From positions 2,643,264-2,707,263 of the forward strand of contig NZ_JAIFZO010000002.1 in assembly GCF_026341275.1 (NCBI RefSeq): a DNA stretch of 64,000 nt, in the 5' to 3' direction. The stretch is from Streptomyces ortus (GTDB lineage: Bacteria; Actinomycetota; Actinomycetes; Streptomycetales; Streptomycetaceae). The position numbers and the translations under genes are program-made. A model generated the notes under the pieces. It was given only the letters and a program-made list of their open reading frames with translations. It was not told where the DNA came from and did not search any database. Positions within the stretch are counted from its first letter, which is position 1, and each line of letters opens with the position of its first letter. Of this stretch, positions 43,777-51,325 are shown piece by piece.

Positions 43777-44343
43777 CTAAGGAGCGATACCGACCCTGGG
43801 AATCGTCGGGGTCAGACCCTGAGTCGACTCCTCCACCGCTTCCCGGCCGCGCAGTGCGGCGGCCCGGCTCCGCGTGTGGGCCCGGCGGCGCAGCGCGGCG
43901 CGGGCGGCCGGTACGACGGCGAGATGGGCCAGCGTCACGCCCACGGTGTTCAGCAGCAGCGAGTCGACGTCGACGACCTGGCCCGGTACCCCGGTCTGCA
44001 GGAGCTCTATGGCCAGCGACAGCAGCGCCCCCGCGGCGACCGTCCGCGTCAGGGACAGCAGCGGGGAGACGAGGAGCTTGCCGCCCGCCATGGGCAGCAG
44101 TACCCCCAGCGGGGCGAGCAGCAGGAGCCCCTTGGCGATGGCGCAGAACGCCTCCCGGGGGCCCATCGCCAGATCGGCCCTGATGGTGGCGAACGGACGC
44201 AGGTTGGCCGCGCTCACCCAGGGCACGTCCAGGGGCCGCAGCATGAACCAGGCAACAAACGCGAGGTGTGCGACGAGGAGGAGACCTCCCGCCGCACGGA
44301 CGCGGTTCACGGCGGTTTCGCCGTTCGAGCCTTGACGCTGCAC
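43777..44343 (-). CDS. VanZ-like membrane protein
   Basis: About 188 aa with four to five membrane segments (AAGGLLLVAHLAFVAWFML, LLLLAPLGVLLPMAGG, TVAAGALLSLAIELLQTG, LLNTVGVTLAHLAVV). The VanZ core shows as NLRPFATI and SLAIELLQTGVPGQVVDVDS. VanZ relatives give low-level glycopeptide resistance in some hosts, but most have no known role. The start could be GTG 44343 or TTG 44352; neither has a strong ribosome site. Confidence 0.75.
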   Translation of the reverse strand: MQRQGSNGETAVNRVRAAGGLLLVAHLAFVAWFMLRPLDVPWVSAANLRPFATIRADLAMGPREAFCAIAKGLLLLAPLGVLLPMAGGKLLVSPLLSLTRTVAAGALLSLAIELLQTGVPGQVVDVDSLLLNTVGVTLAHLAVVPAARAALRRRAHTRSRAAALRGREAVEESTQGLTPTIPRVGIAP

Positions 44344-44489
44344 GATCCCCAAGACGCGGCCACCGGCAGGATCGGTTCCGTGTGACGGCGGCGCTTGGCC
44401 CGCACGGGTGAGGCGTGCGCCACAGACGGGCTCCGGCCGACCGTTTCAGGACAACCCGCGAGGCGACCCGTCCGCGGCGCGGGAGGGGC

Positions 44490-45254
44490 TCAGGTCCCGT
44501 CGGTCCGCGTCGAGGGCGGGGTCTCCGTGCCCGGCCGCGTACGCACGGCCTCCGTGCACTCGTAGCGCCGCGAGGGGTCGCCGCCGGAGCCGCCCAGGGT
44601 CACCGTGCCGTCGTCGGAGGCGGCCTCGGAGTCGCTGAAGGTGCAGATGATCTGCGCCAGCGCGTACGGACTCAGGTCCGCGGGCGCCGTGCTCAGCCGG
44701 AGCGCGTCGCCCGGGTCGGTGCGCCGCGGACCGGCCACGGTGAGGCCCTTGGGCACGGTCGTCGAGTAGTTCGCCTGCCTCTCCGCGTCCGAGGGGGACG
44801 CGGAGAGCTCGTCGAGCAGGGCCTGCGCGGCGCGTACCCGGTCCGTCTCCGCGGGACCCGCCTCGATGCGTACGGTCCGGTCGACCGGCGCGAGCTGGGA
44901 GGAGCAGACGAGGAAGACCTGCACGAGGATGCCGCGCGAGGACTGCGTACCGAGGTCGGGGCCGGTCAGCGCGCACGGCACCCGGGAGGGCGCGGGCCCG
45001 AAGTCCGTCGGCACCTCCGTCGCCCGGATCCCGCACCCGGCCAGCGTCAAGGCCATCACCAGCAGCGGCGCGGCGAGAGCTGGTCGGGCCGCACGCACCA
45101 CGCGGGCCGCCCGGGCGGCGAACAGCGCTCGTGTCGCACGGGGCGCGCGCGGCGCACGGGACACGTGCGAGGTGCCTATGCCCTCAGCGTTCCGCGCATC
45201 CGGTGCGTCCGGCGCGTCCGGCGTGTCCTGTCGTACGGGCCGTACGGGCATCAC
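44490..45254 (-). CDS. lipoprotein of the afsQ operon (GerMN-like)
   Basis: 254 aa. A long basic, repeat-rich N-region (DTPDAPDAPDA, RAPRAPRATRAL) precedes a lipoprotein signal ending in LVMALTLAGC. The mature part (VFLVCSSQLAPVDRTVRIEA, RAAQALLDELSASPSDAERQ, AQIICTFSDSEAAS) resembles a GerMN domain. The GTG start overlaps the afsQ2 stop by 4 bp, so it is the third gene of afsQ1-afsQ2-lipoprotein, probably an extracytoplasmic accessory of the kinase. Confidence 0.8.
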   Translation of the reverse strand: MMPVRPVRQDTPDAPDAPDARNAEGIGTSHVSRAPRAPRATRALFAARAARVVRAARPALAAPLLVMALTLAGCGIRATEVPTDFGPAPSRVPCALTGPDLGTQSSRGILVQVFLVCSSQLAPVDRTVRIEAGPAETDRVRAAQALLDELSASPSDAERQANYSTTVPKGLTVAGPRRTDPGDALRLSTAPADLSPYALAQIICTFSDSEAASDDGTVTLGGSGGDPSRRYECTEAVRTRPGTETPPSTRTDGT

Positions 45255-46873
45255 ACGCCCCCCTCGGTGCGGTCGGCGTCGGCCCGGTGGGTGTCCCCGG
45301 CCCCCGGGTCCCCGTGATCCCCGAGATCACCGTGGTCCTCGTGGTCCTCGGGGTCCGTCGGCTCGGAGGAGTCGCGCGGCAGGCGCAGGGTGAAGACCGC
45401 GCCACCCTTGGGCGAGTTCGCGGCGGTGATCTCGCCGCCGTGGATGTGGGCGTTCTCCAGGGCGATGGACAGACCCAGACCGCTGCCCTCCGAGCGGGGC
45501 CGGGAGGCGCTCGCCTTGTAGAAGCGGTCGAAGACGTGCGGCAGGACGTCCTCGGGAATGCCGGGGCCCTGGTCCTGCACCTCGATGACCAGGTCGGCGC
45601 CCTCCTCGCGCACGTACACGCGCACGGGGGAACCGCCGTGCTTGAGGGCGTTGCCGATGAGGTTCGCGAGGATGACGTCCAGGCGGCGCGGGTCGACGTG
45701 CGCCATGATGCCGCGCCGGGCGTCCAGTTCCACCGCGTCCAGCCAGGCGCGCGCGTCGATGCACGCGGTGATCTGGTCGGCGATGTCGACGGTGTCGGAG
45801 ACGAGCCGGGCGGTGCCCGCGTCGAAGCGGGTGACCTCCATCAGGTTCTCCACGAGGTTGTTCAGCCGCCGGGTCTCGCTGACGACGAGCCGTACCGCGG
45901 GCTCGATCATCGGGTCGACGCTGCCGGTCTCGGCGTCGAGCTCCTCCTCCAGCACCTCGGTCACCGCGGTGATCGCGGTCAGCGGCGTCCGCAGCTCGTG
46001 CGACATGTCCGCCACGAACCGCCGGGACGCCTCGTCACGGGCGCTCATGTCCGCGACCCGTTTCTCCAGCGACTCCGCCGTGCGGTTGAACGTCCGTGAC
46101 AGATCGGCCAGTTCGTCCGTGCCGGACACCCGTAGCCGGGTGTCGAGCTTGCCCTCGCCGAGCCGCCGGGCGGCGGTCCCCAGCCGGTGCACGGGCTTGA
46201 GCACGGTCGTCGCGGCGGCCTGCGCGAGGAGCGCCGAGCCGATCAGCGCGAGCCCGGTCGCGATCCCCAGCGACCAGGCGAGCGAGTTGAGGTCCTTGGC
46301 CTCCGGCTCCAGCGACTTGAGCATGTACCCGGTCGGCCCGCCGCCGATCACCTTGGCGCCGCCCACCAGGTACGGCTTGTCGCCCTGCACGGTCCGCTGC
46401 CAGTACAGGTGGTACGTGTACTTGTTGTGCGAGGAGATCTTCTGTTCCTTGTTCACCGCCTTCTGGAGGGACTGCGGTACGTCCTCCAGCGTGAAGGTGT
46501 CCAGGTCGGAGTTGCCGCGGACGGCCGTGCCGTTCTCGTCCTCGGCGATCAGCAGCACGCTGAAGCGCTGGCTGCTGTTGGCCATCTGCCCGGCGGCGCG
46601 CTGCAGTTCCCCCTGCGTGGGGTGCTGCCGCAGCGTGCTGGCACGGGTCTGCATCGCCTGCTGGAAGTCGCCGAGCACCGCGTCCTGCGTACGGGTGAGC
46701 ACGGCCTCGCGGTTGAGCCAGTACGCGATCCCGGACGCCGACACGGCGGCGGTCAGCGCGACCAGCCCGAACACCACGACCAGGCGCAGCCGCAGGCTGG
46801 TGAAGCGCAGCCCCGCCATGACCGTCCGGCGGGCCGCCGCCCAGCCACGGAGCTTGTCCTGCGGTTTGGTCAC
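45251..46873 (-). CDS. afsQ2: sensor histidine kinase AfsQ2
   Basis: 540 aa. Two membrane segments (LRLVVVFGLVALTAAVSASG and LGIATGLALIGSALLAQAAA) enclose a ~150-residue sensor domain. HAMP follows, then DMSHELRTPLTAITAVTEVL (phospho-His), ANLIGNALKHGG (N box), DQGPGIPEDVLPHVFDRFYK and GSGLGLSIALENAHIHGG (G boxes). The last 35 residues are rich in Asp and His (DPEDHEDHGDLGDHGD). AfsQ2 phosphorylates AfsQ1; in S. coelicolor the pair affects antibiotic production and nitrogen responses. The GTG start overlaps the afsQ1 stop (GTGA). Confidence 0.93.
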   Translation of the reverse strand: MTKPQDKLRGWAAARRTVMAGLRFTSLRLRLVVVFGLVALTAAVSASGIAYWLNREAVLTRTQDAVLGDFQQAMQTRASTLRQHPTQGELQRAAGQMANSSQRFSVLLIAEDENGTAVRGNSDLDTFTLEDVPQSLQKAVNKEQKISSHNKYTYHLYWQRTVQGDKPYLVGGAKVIGGGPTGYMLKSLEPEAKDLNSLAWSLGIATGLALIGSALLAQAAATTVLKPVHRLGTAARRLGEGKLDTRLRVSGTDELADLSRTFNRTAESLEKRVADMSARDEASRRFVADMSHELRTPLTAITAVTEVLEEELDAETGSVDPMIEPAVRLVVSETRRLNNLVENLMEVTRFDAGTARLVSDTVDIADQITACIDARAWLDAVELDARRGIMAHVDPRRLDVILANLIGNALKHGGSPVRVYVREEGADLVIEVQDQGPGIPEDVLPHVFDRFYKASASRPRSEGSGLGLSIALENAHIHGGEITAANSPKGGAVFTLRLPRDSSEPTDPEDHEDHGDLGDHGDPGAGDTHRADADRTEGGV

Positions 46874-47556
46874 TGAGGATTGTCCAGCCGGTAGCCGACG
46901 CCGCGCACGGTACGGATCAGGGTCGGCGAGGACGGCACGTCCTCCACCTTCGCGCGCAGCCGCTGCACACACGCGTCGACGAGCCGGGAGTCGCCCAGGT
47001 AGTCGTGCTCCCACACCAGCCGCAGCAGCTGCTGCCGGGACAGGGCCTGGCCGGGCCGGCGGCTCAGCTCCAGCAGCAACCGCAGCTCGGTGGGCGTCAG
47101 CTGCAGGTCCTCGCCGTTCTTCGTCACGGTCATCGCGGCACGGTCGATCACCAGCGAACCGAAGGTCGCCGAGTCGTTCGCCTCGCGCTCGCCGCGGCGC
47201 AGCACGGCCCGGATCCGGGCGTCGAGCACCCGCCCCTGCACGGGTTTGACCACGTAGTCGTCGGCACCGGACTCAAGACCGACCACGACGTCGATGTCAT
47301 CGCTGCGCGCGGTCAGCAGGATGATCGGCAACTGGTCGGTGCGGCGGATACGCCGGCACACCTCGAATCCGTCGATGCCTGGCAGCATCACGTCGAGAAC
47401 GATCAGATCGGGCCGTTGCTCGCGCAACAGCTTCAGTCCGTCCTCGCCGGTGGCAGCGGTGGCCACCCGGTGTCCCTGGCGCGTCAGCGAGAGCTCCAGG
47501 GCCGTCCGGATGGCGTCGTCGTCCTCGATCAGCAACAGGGAAGGCACGGACGTCAT
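46870..47556 (-). CDS. afsQ1: response regulator AfsQ1
   Basis: 228 aa, OmpR/PhoB type. Receiver: LLLIEDDDAIRTALELSLTR, phospho-Asp in PDLIVLDVMLPGIDGFEVCR, then ILLTARSDDIDVVVGLESGA and the Lys of DDYVVKPV. The winged-helix output domain is LTPTELRLLLELSRRPGQAL ... LVDACVQRLRAKVEDV. It is almost the same as S. coelicolor AfsQ1 as I remember it. ATG 47556 is used here; GTG 47547 would give the 225-aa form. Divergent from sigQ over an AfsQ1 box. Confidence 0.93.
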   Translation of the reverse strand: MTSVPSLLLIEDDDAIRTALELSLTRQGHRVATAATGEDGLKLLREQRPDLIVLDVMLPGIDGFEVCRRIRRTDQLPIILLTARSDDIDVVVGLESGADDYVVKPVQGRVLDARIRAVLRRGEREANDSATFGSLVIDRAAMTVTKNGEDLQLTPTELRLLLELSRRPGQALSRQQLLRLVWEHDYLGDSRLVDACVQRLRAKVEDVPSSPTLIRTVRGVGYRLDNPQ

Positions 47557-47710
47557 TCTGTCCCATGACATGGGCGGGTATCGACTGTTGGAGCGCTCCC
47601 ACACATGTCCCGCGTACGAGTGGGTGTCCGGTGGGTGCTGAAGGTGCCGGATGAGTAGCCGTTCGACGCTTCTGCGTGATCGGTCCGCCGGTCATCGGGG
47701 ACCGGCCCCT

Positions 47711-47726
47711 GTGACAGGTCTGTGAC
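47711..47726. promoter_or_regulatory. AfsQ1 binding box
   Basis: GTGAC-AGGTCT-GTGAC is an exact match to GTnAC-N6-GTnAC, the AfsQ1 consensus described in S. coelicolor. It lies in the 311-bp gap between afsQ1 and sigQ, 142 bp before the sigQ start, so it can serve both directions. Nothing else is clear in the gap. Confidence 0.85.
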
Positions 47727-47867
47727 AGTCGGCGGACACCGTCATGAAGTGGCCCCGGCAAGCTTCTCGGCACAGGCAAGGAAGCAGCACGACGAAGTAC
47801 GCGGCAACGTGAACGACGAAGTAAGCGAAGTACCGGAGAACCGGAACTCCACGACGGGGGGCGCGAG

Positions 47868-48632
47868 ATGAACACGCTGCACAGCACCAGCACTGGCGCA
47901 GTTGTCACGCGGCTCCACGACGTCACGAGGAGCACCGAGAAGTCCGGTGCGGTGAGCGGGCGGGGGTGCGCTCGCGGCACCGGGCGTCAGCACACCGGGT
48001 CGTACATGACGGTGGTTGACGCACGTACGGGGGGAAGCGGCACGGGGGCCGCCGCTCACGGGGGTACGGGGGCGGCGTACGGGGAGGTCACGGGGGAGCG
48101 GCACTCGGTGTCGGAGGCGGAGTTCACCGCCTACGTCCAGGAGCGCCGCGCCTCCCTGTACGCGACCGCCTACCACCTGACCGGTGACCGCTTCGAGGCC
48201 GAGGACCTGCTGCAGAGCGCCCTCTTCTCGACGTACCGGGCGTGGGACCGCATCAGTGACAAGGCCGCGGTCGGCGGGTACCTCCGCCGCACGATGACCA
48301 ATCTGCACATCAGCGCGTGGCGCCGCCGCAAGCTGAACGAATACCCGACCGAGGAGCTGCCGGAGACGGCCGGCGACACGGACGCGATGCGCGGCACGGA
48401 GCTGCGCGCGGTCCTGTGGCAGGCGCTCGCCCGGCTGCCCGAACTCCAGCGCACCATGCTGGTCCTTCGTTACTACGAGGGCCGCACGGACCCGGAGATC
48501 GCGGAGATCCTCGACATCAGTGTCGGCACGGTGAAGTCCAGCATCTGGCGGTCGCTCCGCCGGCTGCGCGAGGACGACGTCCTCAGCTTCGGCCGTGACG
48601 AGGAGGAGTCCTTCGGGGAGCTCGTCGCCTGA
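47868..48632 (+). CDS. sigQ: RNA polymerase sigma factor SigQ
   Basis: 254 aa. A Gly/Thr/Ala-rich N-terminus of about 80 residues precedes an SigE-family ECF sigma: EFTAYVQERRASLYATAYHL, DRFEAEDLLQSALFSTYRAW and TNLHISAWRRRKLNEYP (region 2), LPELQRTMLVLRYYEGRTDP and ILDISVGTVKSSIWRSLRRL (region 4). Location divergent from afsQ1 identifies it as SigQ, known as an AfsQ1 target opposing it in antibiotic control. GGGGGG lies 6 nt before the ATG; a later ATG at 48006 could give a shorter form. Confidence 0.9.
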   Translation: MNTLHSTSTGAVVTRLHDVTRSTEKSGAVSGRGCARGTGRQHTGSYMTVVDARTGGSGTGAAAHGGTGAAYGEVTGERHSVSEAEFTAYVQERRASLYATAYHLTGDRFEAEDLLQSALFSTYRAWDRISDKAAVGGYLRRTMTNLHISAWRRRKLNEYPTEELPETAGDTDAMRGTELRAVLWQALARLPELQRTMLVLRYYEGRTDPEIAEILDISVGTVKSSIWRSLRRLREDDVLSFGRDEEESFGELVA

Positions 48633-48647
48633 AGGCTGTGGGGGGCT

Positions 48648-48807
48648 GTCCGTCACTCCGGGGGGAGGCGTCGGACAGCGCAAAAGGGTTCGTCACGTCG
48701 GGGGAGGTGACGAGCGGCACGGGGGAAGTCCGCAACTCCGGGGGGAGGCGGCGGACGACAAGGGGCGGTCCGTCACTTCGGGGGAGGCGACGGACGGCCC
48801 GGGGGAG
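48648..48807 (+). repeat. four 40-bp hairpin repeats downstream of sigQ
   Basis: Units start at 48648, 48688, 48728 and 48768, exactly 40 bp apart. Each is an inverted repeat of about 12 bp around GGGG, e.g. GTCCGTCACTTC / GAGGCGACGGAC and GTTCGTCACGTC / GAGGTGACGAGC. Arms vary together in places, which suggests RNA structure. Forty is not a multiple of three, and no ORF with typical codon use runs through it. Confidence 0.8.
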
Positions 48808-48860
48808 CAACACCCGGGGGGAAACCAACGGGGTCCGGGGGGACCACGGGGGAGCACGAA

Positions 48861-48912
48861 GAACAGCGGGACCGGAGGGGCCGGGGGGCCCAACCGGCCC
48901 CGCTGTTCTTTT
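48861..48912 (+). terminator. factor-independent terminator downstream of sigQ
   Basis: Outer stem GAACAGCGGG / CCCGCTGTTC and inner GGGGCCGG / CCGGCCCC end in TTTT. It lies 228 bp after the sigQ stop, so the sigQ mRNA would include the four 40-nt hairpins. Confidence 0.8.
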
Positions 48913-48939
48913 GCGCGTGCTCTTGCGCCCTTCCGGTCA

Positions 48940-49024
48940 GGGGGCGCGGGGAACGGCGCAGTCTTTCGCTTTTGGGGGCGCGGGGAACGGCGCAATCTTT
49001 CAGGGGCGCGGGGAACTGCGCGAG
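48940..49024 (-). repeat. three inverted-orientation GC-rich repeats
   Basis: AGGGGCGCGGGGAACNGCGC copies at 48940-48968, 48974-49002 and 49002-49024 read as the reverse complement of the 734-933 set, including the CTTTC side motif. The last ends two bases before the kinase stop codon. Confidence 0.85.
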
Positions 49025-49025
49025 C

Positions 49026-49682
49026 TCAGCCCCCGCTCACCCGCACGTCATCCACGACCCCCGCCGCGGAGCGCGAGGCCACGGCAAGCCGATCAAGCGC
49101 CTCGTCGCGGTCACACGCGTACGCACCGAGCCCCGTCTGCCGCGACACGATCGCCCGCTCGTCGCGCATCAGCCGCCACCCCCGCCGAAGAAGGAACGGC
49201 ACGGACTTGCGGCCCTCCCGCAGATCCCGCAGGAACCGCCGCCGGAACGTCGTCACGGCCCCCCGGCTGAGGCACAGCGCGTCGGCCAGCAGCCCCGCCC
49301 GACGGCACCGCTCCACTATCTCCGCCGCGAAGATGCCCTCGGCGATGAAGACGGGGGCCCCGTCGAAGTCGACGGTCTCGGCACCCGTACGCGCGCTCAG
49401 CGAGATGTCGTACACGGGAACGCTCGTACGCCCCGTCCCGCACAGCTCCGTGATCGCCGCGACGGCCGCGTCCGCGTCCCAGGACAGCGGATGGTCCCAG
49501 TCGATGTCCGAACTCCCCGCCACCTGCGGCAGCGTCGGGTCGTGGCCCTCTTTGTAGAAGTCGTCGAGCCGCAGCACCGGAAGGCCGGAGCGGGCCGCGA
49601 GAAGGGACTTGCCGGAGCCGGAGGGGCCGCACAGCAGTACGACACGGGCGGTTGCCGGGGAATTCGGGAGAGGGGAACTCAC
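49026..49682 (-). CDS. P-loop kinase, uridine kinase-like
   Basis: 218 aa. Walker A is VVLLCGPSGSGKSLLAARSG; LRLDDFYKEGHDPTLPQVAG and DIDWDHPLSWDADAAV match the substrate-binding region of uridine kinases (DDFYK, DWDHP), and PVYDISLSARTG is the YD motif. FIAEGIFAAEIVERC fits Walker B. It would phosphorylate uridine or cytidine, giving a salvage route beside the catabolic genes here. GTG 49682 chosen; an upstream GTG lies in unconserved sequence. No strong ribosome site. Confidence 0.82.
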   Translation of the reverse strand: MSSPLPNSPATARVVLLCGPSGSGKSLLAARSGLPVLRLDDFYKEGHDPTLPQVAGSSDIDWDHPLSWDADAAVAAITELCGTGRTSVPVYDISLSARTGAETVDFDGAPVFIAEGIFAAEIVERCRRAGLLADALCLSRGAVTTFRRRFLRDLREGRKSVPFLLRRGWRLMRDERAIVSRQTGLGAYACDRDEALDRLAVASRSAAGVVDDVRVSGG

Positions 49683-49809
49683 GAGACACCAGTGTGCGGC
49701 ATCATCCGCTCCCCGCCGAGCCCGCGGGTCGTCTTTGGAACGTACGTCACCCCTCAACTACCCTACGTATCGACCTGATTACTCAGAGCATCAGAAGGTG
49801 GCAGCAGCG

Positions 49810-50214
49810 ATGGCACGACACACGGCCTACCAGAACCCGACCGCCCGGCGCGCGTTGCTGGCCCTCACCACCGCGGGGATCGCGGTCGGGGCCGGCGCGA
49901 CCGCGGCGGCTGCGGACACCGACCCCGTGGTGGACGTGATCCGTACGCGCCCGACCTCGCTCGGCACCATCGACCCGCAGGCCGGACTGCAGGCCCTGAC
50001 CGGGACGGTCGGTTACGTGACCGGTCCGGTCGCGGGTCTGAAGCCCAACCCGCTGGCGGGCACGGGCGTCGACCCGCTCGACAACGGGCTCGGTACGCAG
50101 ATCGCCGACTTCCCGCCGCTGGCGACGACCATGCTGACGGCGCCGGTCGCGCAGGCCCAGTCGCTGGGCGGCGTCCCGGTGCTCGGCCAGGTGACGACGC
50201 TGCTGGGCGCCTGA
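49810..50214 (+). CDS. small secreted protein, 134 aa
   Basis: Signal peptide MARHTAYQNPTARRALLALT then TAGIAVGAGATAAAADT, probable cut after AAA. The mature part is Pro/Gly/Leu-rich without cysteines (LGTIDPQAGLQALTGTVGYV, KPNPLAGTGVDPLDNGLG, GGVPVLGQVTTLLGA), in the same style as the 42974 protein. No family recognised. Divergent from the kinase gene; the ATG is preceded by AGAAGGTGG at a somewhat long distance. Confidence 0.75.
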   Translation: MARHTAYQNPTARRALLALTTAGIAVGAGATAAAADTDPVVDVIRTRPTSLGTIDPQAGLQALTGTVGYVTGPVAGLKPNPLAGTGVDPLDNGLGTQIADFPPLATTMLTAPVAQAQSLGGVPVLGQVTTLLGA

Positions 50215-50249
50215 ACCGCACGCACTCACGCGCCCGTGAGCGGGCGAGA

Positions 50250-50291
50250 GAGAGCCGCGCCTCCCCCGGACGGTGGGGATGCGCGGCTCTC
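50250..50291. terminator. bidirectional terminator
   Basis: A perfect 11-bp stem GAGAGCCGCGC / GCGCGGCTCTC, with CCCC/GGGG inside the loop, between convergent genes. Confidence 0.8.
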
Positions 50292-50353
50292 CCGCTCTGG
50301 TGGGCCGACAACCGGCCCCATGAAGCGCGGCTGCCCCTAGTAGGCCGCTGCCC

Positions 50354-51325
50354 CTAGTAGGACGAGCCGGACGCGCCCAGCGCCCCCGTGGGGTGCCAGA
50401 CCGTCTTCGTCTCCAGGAAGGCCGTGAGGCCCTCGATGCCGGGCGTGGCGAAGTAGTCCACAGACTGTGGACGGACGACGCGCTTGAGGTTGTCGGCCGC
50501 CGCGATCTCCAGGTCCTTCGCTAGCGCCTCGTCCGCGCCGGCCAGGTCGATCGCGTTGACGTCCTGGTGGGCGGCGAGCGGGGCCGCGATCTCCGCCGTA
50601 CCGCCGGTGAGGATGTTCACCACGCCGCCCGGGACGTCCGAGGTCGCCAGGACCTCGCCCAGTGACAGCGCGGGGAGCGGGGCCTTCTCGCTCGCGATCA
50701 CGACCGCCGTGTTGCCGGTCGCGATCACCGGGGCGAGCACCGAGACCAGCCCGAGGAACGACGACTCCTGCGGGGCCAGGACCGTCACCACACCTGTCGG
50801 CTCGGGGGACGAGAGGTTGAAGTACGGGCCCGCCACCGGGTTCCCGCCGCCGACGACCTGGGCGATCTTGTCGGTCCAGCCCGCGTACCAGACCCAGCGG
50901 TCGATCGCCGCGTCCACCTGGAGAGCGGCCTTGGACTTCGACGTGCCATCCGCGTCCGCGACCTCCCGTACGAACTGGTCCCTGCGGCCCTCCAGCATCT
51001 CCGCGACGCGGTAGAGGACCTGGCCGCGGTTGTACGCGGTCGCGCCGGACCAGCCGCCGAACGCCTTGCGGGCGGCGACGACCGCGTCACGGGCGTCCTT
51101 GCGGCTCGCGCGCGGCGCGTTGGCCAGCCATGTGCCCTGTGAGTCGGTCACCTCGTACACCCGGCCGCTCTCGGAACGCGGGAACTTCCCGCCGACGTAC
51201 AGCTTGTAGGTCTTGAAGACGCCGAGGCGCCGCGGCTCGGCCTGCTCGGCCTGCTCGGCCTGCTTGGTCTGCTTGGTCTGTCCGGCCTGCTTGGCCTTCT
51301 GGGTGTTCTTCGGCTTGTCAGACAT
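50354..51325 (-). CDS. truncated aldehyde dehydrogenase-like protein lacking catalytic residues
   Basis: 323 aa, against about 480 for active enzymes. The N-terminus carries a Lys/Gln/Ala/Glu repeat (KQAGQTKQTKQAEQAEQAE). The coenzyme-binding half is recognisable (FNLSSPEPTGVVTVLAPQES, VIATGNTAVVIASEKAPLPA), but the Lys of KPAE is replaced and the protein ends before the Glu (ELGGK) and catalytic Cys blocks. A clean stop and normal codon use argue against a recent break. It overlaps the full-length dehydrogenase gene by 8 bp, so a structural or regulatory partner role is likely. Confidence 0.82.
   Translation of the reverse strand: MSDKPKNTQKAKQAGQTKQTKQAEQAEQAEPRRLGVFKTYKLYVGGKFPRSESGRVYEVTDSQGTWLANAPRASRKDARDAVVAARKAFGGWSGATAYNRGQVLYRVAEMLEGRRDQFVREVADADGTSKSKAALQVDAAIDRWVWYAGWTDKIAQVVGGGNPVAGPYFNLSSPEPTGVVTVLAPQESSFLGLVSVLAPVIATGNTAVVIASEKAPLPALSLGEVLATSDVPGGVVNILTGGTAEIAAPLAAHQDVNAIDLAGADEALAKDLEIAAADNLKRVVRPQSVDYFATPGIEGLTAFLETKTVWHPTGALGASGSSY

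Noticed and set aside
50354..51325. Short aldehyde dehydrogenase as a frameshifted pseudogene
   Set aside because: No remnant of the catalytic half follows its stop, codon use is normal and the gene overlaps its partner neatly, so it is more likely an intact short protein.
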